A DNA stretch of 64,000 nucleotides from assembly GCA_963769115.1 (NCBI GenBank), contig CAVYKN010000002.1:62001-126000 (forward strand). The letters are read 5' to 3'. Positions 17,708-25,280 of the stretch are shown in pieces. The stretch comes from DASTFY01 sp963769115 (GTDB lineage: Bacteria; Actinomycetota; Acidimicrobiia; Acidimicrobiales; Ilumatobacteraceae). The notes under the pieces were generated by a model that saw only the letters and a list, made by a program, of their open reading frames with translations, was not told the DNA's origin and made no database searches. The position numbers were made by a program, and so were the translations under genes. Numbering within the stretch: the first letter of the stretch is position 1; each line of letters begins with the position of its first letter.

Positions 17708-18406
17708 ATGGGACCAAGGCTAGCGGACGGCCAGGACGACCGGACCGGTGACCGCGCCGGGGTCGTGGATCGGGTGGTCGCCATCCTCGACGCGCTCGAG
17801 CCCGGGCCGGCCGCCCTCTCCTCGCTCGTCGCGGCCACCGGGCTGCCCCGGGCCACGGCGCACCGGCTGGCCGTGGCGCTCGGAAGGCACGGTCTGGTGT
17901 CACGTGACGACGAAGGCCGCTTCGTGTTGGGGCTCCGGCTGATCGCCCTCGGCCATGCCGCGGCGGACGCCCGCCCGCTGCGGATGCTGGCCCGCCAAGC
18001 GCTCGAGGAGCTGCGCGACCAGACCGGCGAGTCCGTGCAGCTCTACGTGATCGAGCCCGGCAACGGAGGGCAGGAGCGGCGGTGCATCCTGTCGCTCCAG
18101 TCGCCGCACGGGCTGCGCTGGATCGTCCCGGAGGGCGCCCTCCTGCCGCTCGACCGTGGCTCCGCCGGCCACGTGCTCGCGGGAGGTGCGGGCGCGCGGG
18201 CTGCGGGGGCCTGGGTGGCGTCGGTCGAGGAGCGGGAGCCGGGGGTGGCCTCGGTGAGCGCGCCGGTCCGGGCGCCCGACGGCGAGGTCCTCGCCGCGGT
18301 GAGCGTGTCCGGGCCGGTCGAGCGCCTCAGCCGCCGCCCCGGCGAGCGCTTCGGACCCGCCGTGGTGGCCGCGGCCAAGGCCATCGAGGGCCAACTTTCC
18401 GAATAG
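17708..18406 (+). CDS. IclR-family regulator, NdgR/LtbR-like
   Basis: This 232-residue IclR regulator has an N-terminal winged helix (LSSLVAATGLPRATAHRLAVALGRHGLV) and a C-terminal effector-binding domain (LDRGSAGHVLAG, SVSAPVRAPDGEVLAAVSVSG). Its divergent position next to leuCD is the conserved place of NdgR/LtbR, which controls leucine and other amino-acid genes. The ATG at 17708 leaves only a few bases after the palindrome, so the protein may repress its own gene. Orthology rests on position and family, not on an alignment. Confidence 0.88.
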   Translation: MGPRLADGQDDRTGDRAGVVDRVVAILDALEPGPAALSSLVAATGLPRATAHRLAVALGRHGLVSRDDEGRFVLGLRLIALGHAAADARPLRMLARQALEELRDQTGESVQLYVIEPGNGGQERRCILSLQSPHGLRWIVPEGALLPLDRGSAGHVLAGGAGARAAGAWVASVEEREPGVASVSAPVRAPDGEVLAAVSVSGPVERLSRRPGERFGPAVVAAAKAIEGQLSE

Positions 18407-18433
18407 GGGTAGCTGGGGCACTCACTACCGGCC

Positions 18434-18850
18434 ATGAGCGAACCGGATGCCCTCATGGCCACCACCCTCGCGCTGGAGTCCTGCCAGCACCGCCTCGGCT
18501 GGGATCAGCCCGCCCGCCTCTTCGGCATCGCCCCCGACCACACCTGGGTGCTGGTGGACGAGGGCGACCCCTACGACATCGTCGAGCTGTTCGGCCTGCT
18601 CCCCGGCGAGTCCTTCATCGCCATCGCCCTGGTGGTCGAGGGATGGGGCAGCCCGCCCGGGCGGGCCCGTCCCAGCCGCCATCCGCGGCGGGAGCGGCTG
18701 CGGGTGACGGTCTCCGTCGCCCGCGACGGCTCACACGTCTCGCTGCTGCGCCGCCGGGGCGGCGAGACCGAGGTCGTTCCGGGCGGGGGTGGCGAGCTGA
18801 TGGGTCAGCTCCTCACCATCTGGGAGCGGGTGGCAGCGACGGAGAACTGA
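18434..18850 (+). CDS. Conserved hypothetical protein
   Basis: This 138-residue soluble protein belongs to no family I recognise. The sequence looks folded, with PDHTWVLVDEGDPYDIVELF and ESFIAIALVVEGWGSP near the middle, an Arg-rich linker, then RLRVTVSVARDGSHVSLLRR. It has no signal peptide or membrane segment. It starts 28 bases after the IclR gene and may be transcribed with it. It ends 12 bases before the convergent DUF3500 gene. Confidence 0.65.
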   Translation: MSEPDALMATTLALESCQHRLGWDQPARLFGIAPDHTWVLVDEGDPYDIVELFGLLPGESFIAIALVVEGWGSPPGRARPSRHPRRERLRVTVSVARDGSHVSLLRRRGGETEVVPGGGGELMGQLLTIWERVAATEN

Positions 18851-18862
18851 GTGTCGCTGTCG

Positions 18863-19990
18863 TCAGTGGTGGTGCGCGGCACGGTGCTGGGCGAGGACGT
18901 CCTCGCCGAAGTCACCGTCCGGGTCACGCCAGACGGCGTGCACGTGGTTCACGTTGCGTTGAGTGTTGTCGTACTCGACCAGAAGCCGCGGCCCTTGGAT
19001 CCGGTAGTAGTGCGGCTCGCCCGGCTCCAGGCCGCCGGCCCAGGCGAAGCCGAACGCGTCCAGCCGATCACCCGCGTACTTCTCGGCCTCGGCGTCGGCA
19101 AGCGCGTCGGGCACCCGCTCGACGTACACCGCCAGCACGGCCCGCAGGAGCTCCTGTTGGAGCCCGGTCATCGCGCTTGCCGCGAGCCCCTTGGGCGTCG
19201 CCAGCGTGAGCCGGAACGCGTCGAGATCCCCGGGCCGCAGGCCGAGCGCTTCCTCGGACCGGCGCTGCGTGTCGTCCAGCCGGGCCCGGAAGGCGCCGTC
19301 CGGGTCGCGCCAGATGTCGCTCAGCGGGAGCGGCGTGTCGCCCTCGCCCAGGCGTGGCCGGTTGCCGCCGGCCACGTCCGTCGGGGCCACGGGCGAGATC
19401 AGGGCGGTGGCGAGCTGCCCCTCGTCGAGGGCGCGGACCAACTCACGACCGAGGTCCTCGGCGCCCGCCAGCGGCCGTAGAGGATGGGGACCGAGCAACG
19501 GGGACGATGCGGGATCGGCCCCCAGGAAGCTCGGTGTGCAGGCATGGGCCTCGCCGTCGATCACGGTGTGGTGGAGCGAGACGTGGTGGCCCCCCAACCG
19601 CCAGGACCAGGTCCCGGACGCGGGGTCGCCGAAGACCCGCAGGTAGTAACGGCCCGGATCGCGGCCACGCTCGCGGCCGGGGAAGGTCGCCCGCCAGCCC
19701 TCCGTCAGATCGAGGATGTTCTCGAGGCCCATGATCGTGGCCACGGTCCCGTACCCGGCCGCCGACAGCCCGGACGCCACCAATTGCAGCGCGAGGCGCT
19801 GCTGCGCCGGGGCCAGGTCGGCGAGCGCCACGCCACCGTGGTCCGTCGGCGTGTAGTACCAGCGGGTCCGCTCGTCGTCGGACGGGAAGGGCCACGCGGC
19901 CGCTGCCTGGCGTTCGCCATCGAGGGTGGCGAGCAGCGCGAGCGCGGCGTCGGCCATCCGCGCGGCCAGCTCACGGCGGCTGCCGGTCAT
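18863..19990 (-). CDS. DUF3500 domain protein
   Basis: This is a 375-residue DUF3500 protein. Diagnostic blocks are WYYTPTDHGGVALADL near residue 45, WSWRLGGHHVSLHHTVIDG in the middle and EPHYYRIQGPRLLVEYDN near the end, followed by NHVHAVWRDPDGDFG and a His-rich tail. The many conserved His, Asp and Glu residues suggest a metal-dependent enzyme, but no activity is established that I can cite. No signal peptide is visible. It stands alone, convergent with its left neighbour and divergent from a degraded MmcQ/YjbR-like gene. Confidence 0.9.
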   Translation of the reverse strand: MTGSRRELAARMADAALALLATLDGERQAAAAWPFPSDDERTRWYYTPTDHGGVALADLAPAQQRLALQLVASGLSAAGYGTVATIMGLENILDLTEGWRATFPGRERGRDPGRYYLRVFGDPASGTWSWRLGGHHVSLHHTVIDGEAHACTPSFLGADPASSPLLGPHPLRPLAGAEDLGRELVRALDEGQLATALISPVAPTDVAGGNRPRLGEGDTPLPLSDIWRDPDGAFRARLDDTQRRSEEALGLRPGDLDAFRLTLATPKGLAASAMTGLQQELLRAVLAVYVERVPDALADAEAEKYAGDRLDAFGFAWAGGLEPGEPHYYRIQGPRLLVEYDNTQRNVNHVHAVWRDPDGDFGEDVLAQHRAAHHH

Positions 19991-20053
19991 GGCAGCGAAC
20001 GTACTCGGACCCTCCGGGCGTCGGAACCGAAGCGCGGCGAGCGATGATCGGTC

Positions 20054-20200
20054 ATGGCCACCGAGGAGGACGTCCGCCGCATCGCGCTCTCGCTACCCGA
20101 GACGTTCGAGAAGGCGTCGTACGGGACGCCGGGCTTCCGCGTGAAGCACAGAGCAACGACCGGTTCGACGCAGCGTCCTGGCTCGACCGAGACGGCCTGA
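20054..20200 (+). pseudogene. Truncated MmcQ/YjbR-like gene
   Basis: The reading from ATG 20054 (ATEEDVRRIALSLPETFEKA, then SYGTPGFRVKH) is the typical N-terminus of MmcQ/YjbR proteins, which are usually about 115-120 residues long. After RVKH the similarity stops abruptly and a stop follows at residue 49. The rest of the fold is missing in all frames before the next gene begins at 20213. It looks like a deletion remnant rather than a simple frame break. Confidence 0.6.
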
Positions 20201-20212
20201 GGACGAAGCCGA

Positions 20213-20677
20213 TCAGGGCGCTCCCTTGCGGAGGTCCCACGAAGCCGTCGTCTGCTTCTGGCCGTCCGACACGTCGAACTGGATGCGTCCGAAGCTCAAC
20301 GTGATCTCGTCCTCAGGGCCCTCGCCGCCACCGGCGCTGGCCGAGTAGGCGCCCACCACCACGTCGGTCAGCTGGACCACCATCACGTCCGTCGGCTTCT
20401 CGCCGGCGCGCTGCACCGACAGCACGGCGCTGCGGAGCCGGCTCCCCTGGGCGCAGGCCTGCATCAGCGGGGGCGACGCCCGGCTGGACCGCGCCACGAC
20501 GGTCAGGCCGTCGAACGTGGCCTTCCCGGTCGCGGCCCCGGTGCCGGTGGCCGGCGATCCCCCGACCGAGGCCAGGCCCCACGAGAACGCCGTGACCACG
20601 ATCTCGTCGGCGTGGCGGGCATCGGTGGAATCCCCGGGGATGCCGTCGAGTCGCAGGTAGATGCTGACCTCGGCCAT
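20213..20677 (-). CDS. Hcp1-family (type VI secretion tube-like) protein, orphan
   Basis: This 154-residue protein has the Hcp1 (PF05638) layout: SIYLRLDGIPGDSTDARHADEI at the start (first strand and loop), then SRASPPLMQACAQGSRLRSAV, AGEKPTDVMVVQLTDVVV and a final strand pair ending TASWDLRKG. In Gram-negative bacteria Hcp forms the secretion tube and is an effector carrier. No other type VI, phage-tail or contractile-injection gene is nearby. The start shares one base with the stop of the upstream Ddn-like gene (TGATG), so both are probably one transcript. Its role in an actinobacterium is unknown. Confidence 0.82.
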   Translation of the reverse strand: MAEVSIYLRLDGIPGDSTDARHADEIVVTAFSWGLASVGGSPATGTGAATGKATFDGLTVVARSSRASPPLMQACAQGSRLRSAVLSVQRAGEKPTDVMVVQLTDVVVGAYSASAGGGEGPEDEITLSFGRIQFDVSDGQKQTTASWDLRKGAP

Positions 20678-21108
20678 CAGGTCAGCCGCTCGAGAGCGAC
20701 GACCGGGATCTCCCTGGTGGTGTTGCGGGCGTACTCGCCGAAGTTGGGCATCAACGTGGCCTGCGCGTCGTACAGGCGGGCCCGCTCCTCCCCGGCGGTG
20801 ACGACGGCCCGGGCCGAGAACGTCTCCTCGCCCACCTCGACCACGACCTCCGGGTTGGCGACCAGGTTGCGGTACCAGTCGGGATGCGTGGGCGCACCGG
20901 CCTTGGAGGCGATGATGACGAGCCGCTCACCGTCCCGGGTGTAGACGACGGGGGTGGTACGAGCCTTCCCCGACTTCGCACCGGTCGTGGTGAGGAGCAT
21001 CATCGGCGCTCCCTCGAACGGGCCGCCCACGCGTCCCTGGTTGGCCCGGAACTCCTCGATCACTCCGCGGTTGAACTCCCTCGCTGCGTCGGGCGAGACG
21101 TCGGACAC
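20677..21108 (-). CDS. F420-type nitroreductase-family (Ddn-like) oxidoreductase
   Basis: This 143-residue split beta-barrel protein is of the deazaflavin-dependent nitroreductase (Ddn/DUF385) family. Key blocks are MMLLTTTGAKSGKARTTPV, VIIASKAGAPTHPDWYRNL and NPEVVVEVGEETF. The family uses reduced F420, so the organism probably makes that cofactor. Relatives reduce quinones or nitro compounds. It is translationally coupled to the Hcp-like gene. Confidence 0.9.
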   Translation of the reverse strand: MSDVSPDAAREFNRGVIEEFRANQGRVGGPFEGAPMMLLTTTGAKSGKARTTPVVYTRDGERLVIIASKAGAPTHPDWYRNLVANPEVVVEVGEETFSARAVVTAGEERARLYDAQATLMPNFGEYARNTTREIPVVALERLT

Positions 21109-21122
21109 GGGTTGATCGGCTC

Positions 21123-21185
21123 TCAGGCGGGGGCCGGGACGTCGTCCCCGACCGCATCCTTGGCCTTGTCAATGAAATCGCTCAC
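21123..21185 (-). CDS. Possible 20-residue peptide with a strong ribosome-binding site
   Basis: GTG 21185 is preceded, 7 bases away, by AAGGAG, a near-perfect Shine-Dalgarno. It reads VSDFIDKAKDAVGDDVPAPA and stops at 21123. The first dozen residues resemble the beginning of short MT0933-like (PF14013) antitoxin-type proteins, which are normally longer. It could be a truncated gene or a real micropeptide upstream of the Ddn-like gene. Support is the ribosome-binding site and the amphipathic sequence only. Confidence 0.35.
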   Translation of the reverse strand: MSDFIDKAKDAVGDDVPAPA

Positions 21186-21331
21186 CGAGGTCTCCTTGGT
21201 TGGTCAGCCGGACTCGGGTGCCCCGGGGCGACGCTAGAGGGTGCGGCCCCACTACTCAACAGTCGGCAGCTCAGGTTGCGAGCGACACAAGGAGGCCAGG
21301 GTCGACCACCCGGCGGGTGGCGTCGTCGAGC

Positions 21332-21520
21332 TCAGCGCTGCTCGTCGTCGTCGTCGAGTGGCACGTCCCGACGTTGGTCGAGGGTGTCGGCTTCGGGCAG
21401 GTCGAGCCCCAGGCCCGGAGCGTCGGCGAGAGAGTCCGGCGGCTCGAGCTCGTCCGTCGCCGCTTCGATGTCGACGTCGTCCGGCTCGACCTCGATCTCG
21501 GCTGCCTCGTCCCGTTGCAC
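21332..21520 (-). CDS. Small acidic protein
   Basis: This 62-residue, strongly acidic protein (GTG 21520) starts two bases after the stop of the preceding gene. It reads RDEAAEIEVEPDDVDIEAAT and ends DTLDQRRDVPLDDDDEQR. The LDQRR-VPLDDDD ending recalls small acidic proteins that are widespread in actinobacteria and of unknown role. It has no membrane segment or cysteines. Tight spacing and composition support a real gene, but with Asp/Glu-rich GC-biased sequence a chance frame cannot be fully excluded. Confidence 0.5.
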   Translation of the reverse strand: MQRDEAAEIEVEPDDVDIEAATDELEPPDSLADAPGLGLDLPEADTLDQRRDVPLDDDDEQR

Positions 21521-21522
21521 GG

Positions 21523-22119
21523 TCAGACGAGCCAGGGATCGCGCAAGTCGTAGTACGTGTCGACCTCGAGCAGCTCGGCCATCTGCGTCATTGCTGCCTG
21601 CATCGCCGGCGACGGCGGCGCGGCCTCGGCCTCCCGGGCGGCCGCTTCCGACACGAAGTAGACGACGCTCGTGTACGTCGCGTCGGGATGGACGATCTCC
21701 ACCTCACCGAGCACGTCCGGACGCTCGCCGGCGAGCAGGTTCACCGACTCCGCGGAGAAGACGCGAGCAGCCTCGACGTCGTGCAACCGGCCTTCCATCA
21801 CCTGCACGAAGCCGGCCTGGTCGAGATCGCCCCGTTCGTTGACCGTGACGTCGTCGCTCTCCCGGAACTCCGCCGGACCGTCGAGGCAGGCCTCGAACTC
21901 GGTCCACCACGCGCCCTGCTCGGGCCGGCCGGAGTTGGCCGTGGCCGCCTCGCGCGATGTGAAGCGGGCCAGATCGACGAGCGTGCCGTCGTCGGTGATC
22001 CCGATCGTGGCGCCCAGGAAGCCCTCGGCTCCCGGCCGGAGCTCGGCCATCCACCGCTCCGACAGCCGCTGGACGCCCTCCCGATCCTTGACCTTCGCCT
22101 TGATGAGCTGGATGAACAC
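21523..22119 (-). CDS. Tandem dimeric alpha/beta-barrel (ABM-like) protein
   Basis: This protein has about 198 residues, starting at GTG 22119 just after AGGAGG. It appears to hold two ferredoxin-like halves: VFIQLIKAKVKDREGVQRL at the start of the first, and AGFVQVMEGRLHDVEAARVF at the start of the second. Each is followed by a strand and a loop (GFLGATIGITDDG, VDLARFTSREAA). This resembles antibiotic-biosynthesis-monooxygenase/dimeric barrel folds, but no catalytic residue can be named. It is followed two bases later by the small acidic gene. Confidence 0.65.
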   Translation of the reverse strand: MFIQLIKAKVKDREGVQRLSERWMAELRPGAEGFLGATIGITDDGTLVDLARFTSREAATANSGRPEQGAWWTEFEACLDGPAEFRESDDVTVNERGDLDQAGFVQVMEGRLHDVEAARVFSAESVNLLAGERPDVLGEVEIVHPDATYTSVVYFVSEAAAREAEAAPPSPAMQAAMTQMAELLEVDTYYDLRDPWLV

Positions 22120-22191
22120 AGGCCCTCCTCTCGCCCCGTCCGTCATCGTCGCGCCGCGACGAGCGGGACGGAAGCCCTGCGAGAAGGAGGC

Positions 22192-22485
22192 TCAGGCGTC
22201 CGTCGACACCAGGCGGCGGCGCGTCCTGCGCTCGCGGGCCGGCGCGGTCGCCTTCTCCTGGCTCATGAGGTACTGCAGGAACGCGATGCTGAGACAGGCC
22301 ACGGCCACGCTGACGGTGACGAGGCCGAGACCCATCCAACCGATCATGCGCATCGTGCCCCGGCCGGGGCCCCGGTAGTCGAACTGCTTGGCCCACAGCA
22401 GCAGGCCTCCCGCCCCGCCGAGCAGACTGGCTATGAGGGAGCCGATGGTTGCGTGCTTGATGTGCGACACCGATGTCACCGCCAT
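22192..22485 (-). CDS. Small two-helix membrane protein
   Basis: From ATG 22485 this reads AVTSVSHIKHATIGSLIASL and has two hydrophobic segments (IGSLIASLLGGAGGLLLWA and MIGWMGLGLVTVSVAVACL), then a basic cytoplasmic tail (ARERRTRRRLVS). It is 97 residues. The frame is open 27 codons further upstream, but that part has no hydrophobic or conserved look. Family and function are unknown. About 70 bases separate it from the ABM-like gene. Confidence 0.5.
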   Translation of the reverse strand: MAVTSVSHIKHATIGSLIASLLGGAGGLLLWAKQFDYRGPGRGTMRMIGWMGLGLVTVSVAVACLSIAFLQYLMSQEKATAPARERRTRRRLVSTDA

Positions 22486-22722
22486 TCTCGTCGTGTCACC
22501 GAACTGCGACCTGGTGGCGGCCTCCCCGCCGAAGGCCGCCACCGAAGGCATTGTCCCGCCGGTCACCCCGCCTTGGCCCGCACGGGTGCCCGTCCGGCGC
22601 CCGGTCGGGCGAGAACGCCCTCGAAGTCAGACGGACGGTGGTGCTGGTCTGACGCCCGGTGGCCCGGCCCTGGACCCCGGCGCGTCCCGACCGAACCAGG
22701 CTCAGGAAGGCAGAACGGCCGG

Positions 22723-23961
22723 CTACTCGCCGACCGCCATGCCGCCGGCGTAGTCCGGCGCGGCGACCGTTGCCGGGACCGGCCGGGCTTGCTGGGCCTT
22801 GGCCGCCGGCAGCAGCAGCCAGCGCAGCACGAACAACCCGATCACGGCCATCACGGCACCGCCGGCGAAGGCGCCCTGGTCGCCGAACAAACGGGCCAGC
22901 GGGCCGAGGAAGAGCCCACCGACCACGGTACCGACCTCGAAGAACATCGTGAACGTGGCCAGCACGCGGGTCCGGTCGATTGCACTCGCCGAGTTCACCG
23001 CGAACGCCATCAGGGACGGGTACAGCAGAGCGGTGCCGATCGACAACACGATCGTGCCGAGGTACACGCCCGCCGGCTGGTCCAGGAAGGTGAGCAACAG
23101 CAGGCCGATGGCCAGCGCCGCCAACGCACGGGTCACTGCCACACCCAGACCCATGCGCTCGGGCAGGCGGGCGCCCAGCAGACGGATCAGCAGGCAGAGC
23201 ACGCTGTAGACGACGAACGGGCCGCTGACCGGCATGCCGAGGTCCTCGGCGTGCGTGGGGAGGAAGGCGCTGAACGCCGCGAAGCTGCCGACGCCGCAGG
23301 CCAGCACCAGACCGGGGAGGACGGCGGCCCGGTGGAACCCCCGCCGAGCCTCATCCGGCGCGGCCACGGCCACGCCCGCCACCCGGTTGGGGGCGGCCAG
23401 GGCGATCAGGGCCGCCAGGACGCAGGCCAGCGCGGCCACCAGGAACACGGCCTCGTAGCGACCGTCCCCGAGGACGATCTCGCCGAGGACCGGCCCGAAG
23501 CCCAGCCCGCCGAACACGGCCAGCGAGAAGTAGCTCGCGCCCTCGGCCCGGCGGTCCGCCGGGGACAGATCGGCGATGAGGGTGGCGGCACCCACGAAGA
23601 GCGCGGCCTCGCCGACGCCGGAGATCGCACGGAGGGGCAACAGCGTCGCGATCGACGACACGAAGGCCGTCGCGGCCACCGCGGCTGCGGCCAGCAATGA
23701 GCCGCCGATCATGAGCGTCCGACGGCCGAAGCGGTCTCCGATCAGAGCGATGATCGGGCGGGCGGCGATGGCCGCGATGGAGAACACCGCCAGGTTGACG
23801 CCGATGGCCAGCCCGTCCCCGCCCAGCTCGTTCTCGATGAACCGCGGCATCACCGACACCGCTATCCCCACGAACACGAAGAACGCGAGCGTCGCCGCGG
23901 TGACGATCACGAACGGCGCCGTGACCAGCCGAGGGCGCGGTGGAGCGGTCACGGAAGCCAT
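22723..23961 (-). CDS. MFS transporter, 12-TM
   Basis: This is a 412-residue major facilitator with about 12 membrane segments. Motif A is GDRFGRRTLMIGG after TM2, and a related motif appears in the second half at LGARLPERMGLG. SGVGEAALFVGAATLIADLSP in TM4/5 is typical of small-solute and drug antiporters. Both termini are cytoplasmic. The substrate is unknown. Its start faces a class-C beta-lactamase-like gene across 128 bases that contain inverted repeats. Confidence 0.9.
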   Translation of the reverse strand: MASVTAPPRPRLVTAPFVIVTAATLAFFVFVGIAVSVMPRFIENELGGDGLAIGVNLAVFSIAAIAARPIIALIGDRFGRRTLMIGGSLLAAAAVAATAFVSSIATLLPLRAISGVGEAALFVGAATLIADLSPADRRAEGASYFSLAVFGGLGFGPVLGEIVLGDGRYEAVFLVAALACVLAALIALAAPNRVAGVAVAAPDEARRGFHRAAVLPGLVLACGVGSFAAFSAFLPTHAEDLGMPVSGPFVVYSVLCLLIRLLGARLPERMGLGVAVTRALAALAIGLLLLTFLDQPAGVYLGTIVLSIGTALLYPSLMAFAVNSASAIDRTRVLATFTMFFEVGTVVGGLFLGPLARLFGDQGAFAGGAVMAVIGLFVLRWLLLPAAKAQQARPVPATVAAPDYAGGMAVGE

Positions 23962-24017
23962 GATGGGCCATCAACGCCGGTCGGGCCCGGTCCATTCCCC
24001 CCTTCGTCGGCCGGACC

Positions 24018-24040
24018 GATGTCACAGGCAACCTGACATC
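24018..24040. promoter_or_regulatory. Inverted repeat between MFS and hydrolase genes
   Basis: GATGTCA (24018-24024) and TGACATC (24034-24040) form an exact inverted repeat with a 9-base spacer. The pairing continues inward as AGG/CCT with one bulged base. It sits midway between two divergent starts, where a repressor controlling both could bind. No regulator gene is adjacent. Confidence 0.35.
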
Positions 24041-24089
24041 TCGGCACCATTCGGCGGCCGAACGCCGCCGGCCTTGCTGGAGGAATCGC

Positions 24090-25205
24090 ATGACCACCCT
24101 GGATCGGAGCGCCGTCGACAACCTGCTCACACGGGCCCGCCGCGAGGTCGACGACGGTCTGTTGCCCTCGTGTCAGCTGGCGCTGGCTCTCGAGGGAGAG
24201 ATCGTCGTGTCCGAGACGTACGGCGACGCCACGCCGGCCACCTGCTACGGCGTCTATTCCACGACCAAGGCCCTGGTCGCGGGCGCGGTGTGGGCCGTGA
24301 TGGGTGACGGTCTCCTCGATCCGGCCCAGCGGGTGGCCGAGCTGATCCCGGAGTTCGCCACGAACGGCAAGGAGGTCATCACCCTGGAGCAGGTGCTCCT
24401 CCACACCGCCGGCTTCCCGCACGCCCCGATGCTCGTCACCAAGGGTGACACCAGCGCCGGCCGGTGCGAGGCGTTCGCGCGCTGGCGGCTCAACTGGGAA
24501 CCCGGGACCCGCTTCGAGTACCACGCCTCGTCGGCCCACTGGGTGCTGGCCGAGCTGCTCGAGCGGGTCACCGGCGAGGACTTCCGCGATGTGGTGGAGG
24601 CGAGGGTCACCAGACCGGCCGGCATCCCCCGGGCCCTCGGCCTGGAGTCCGGCACCTACCCGTTCGCCGAGGTCGTCACCGTCGGCGAAGCGGCGACACC
24701 CCAGGAGATCGAGGCCGTGTTCGGCATCCCAGAGCTCCCGGTCACCGAGGTCACGCCCGAGGCGCTCCTCGCCTTCAACGACCCGGCCGTGCGGCGCGTG
24801 GGGATGCCGGGCGGCGGCGCGGTGATGCGGGCGGAGGACCTCGCGCTCTTCTACCAGGCCGTCCTCCACAACCCGGGTGGGATGTGGAAACCAGAGGTGC
24901 TGGCCGACGTCACGGAGAACGTCCGCAACCACTTCCCTGATCCGCTCACCGGCGTGCCCGTCAACCGCACGCTGGGACTGATCCAGGCCGGCGACGATGG
25001 CCGCTCCCACTACCGGGGCATGGGGCGCACCGTCTCGCCGCGGGCCGTGGGCCACAACGGCGCCGGCGGTCAGATCGCCTGGGCCGACCCCGCCACCGGG
25101 CTCTCCTTCGCGTACGTCACCAACGGGCTCGACCAGCACATCCTGCGAGAGCCCCGTCGCACCACGGCGCTGGCCAGCCTCGCCGCCGTCTGCGCCACGA
25201 CCTGA
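24090..25205 (+). CDS. Class-C beta-lactamase-family serine hydrolase
   Basis: This 371-residue protein of the serine beta-lactamase/esterase EstB group has its nucleophile in SxxK as STTK (residues 57-60). The second motif is YHASS (Tyr of the YxN position) and the third is HNGAGGQ near the C-terminus. VTLEQVLLHTAGFPHAP-like sequence before the second motif is standard. No signal peptide is present, so it is more likely a cytoplasmic esterase or peptidase than a secreted resistance enzyme. GGAGGA lies six bases before ATG 24090. Confidence 0.9.
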   Translation: MTTLDRSAVDNLLTRARREVDDGLLPSCQLALALEGEIVVSETYGDATPATCYGVYSTTKALVAGAVWAVMGDGLLDPAQRVAELIPEFATNGKEVITLEQVLLHTAGFPHAPMLVTKGDTSAGRCEAFARWRLNWEPGTRFEYHASSAHWVLAELLERVTGEDFRDVVEARVTRPAGIPRALGLESGTYPFAEVVTVGEAATPQEIEAVFGIPELPVTEVTPEALLAFNDPAVRRVGMPGGGAVMRAEDLALFYQAVLHNPGGMWKPEVLADVTENVRNHFPDPLTGVPVNRTLGLIQAGDDGRSHYRGMGRTVSPRAVGHNGAGGQIAWADPATGLSFAYVTNGLDQHILREPRRTTALASLAAVCATT

Positions 25206-25280
25206 GGATCGAACCTCCGGATCAAGAGGGGTCGTCGAGGCGGGCCACGTCCACGGCGACGGTCAGCTCCTGCCGCGCGA

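Noticed and set aside
20213..20677. Type VI secretion system
   Set aside because: Only an Hcp-like protein is present. No sheath, baseplate, VgrG or ATPase gene is in the window, so a secretion system is not claimed.
21241..23700. Long forward open frame (819 codons) opposite the ABM-like gene and MFS transporter
   Set aside because: The composition is typical of an antisense shadow. The reverse strand has a clear 12-TM transporter.
25222..25280. Reverse reading VLIARQELTVAVDVARLDDPS after the acyl-CoA dehydrogenase stop
   Set aside because: It looks protein-like, but the dehydrogenase ends normally at PREPKPATS and no start or family supports a separate gene.
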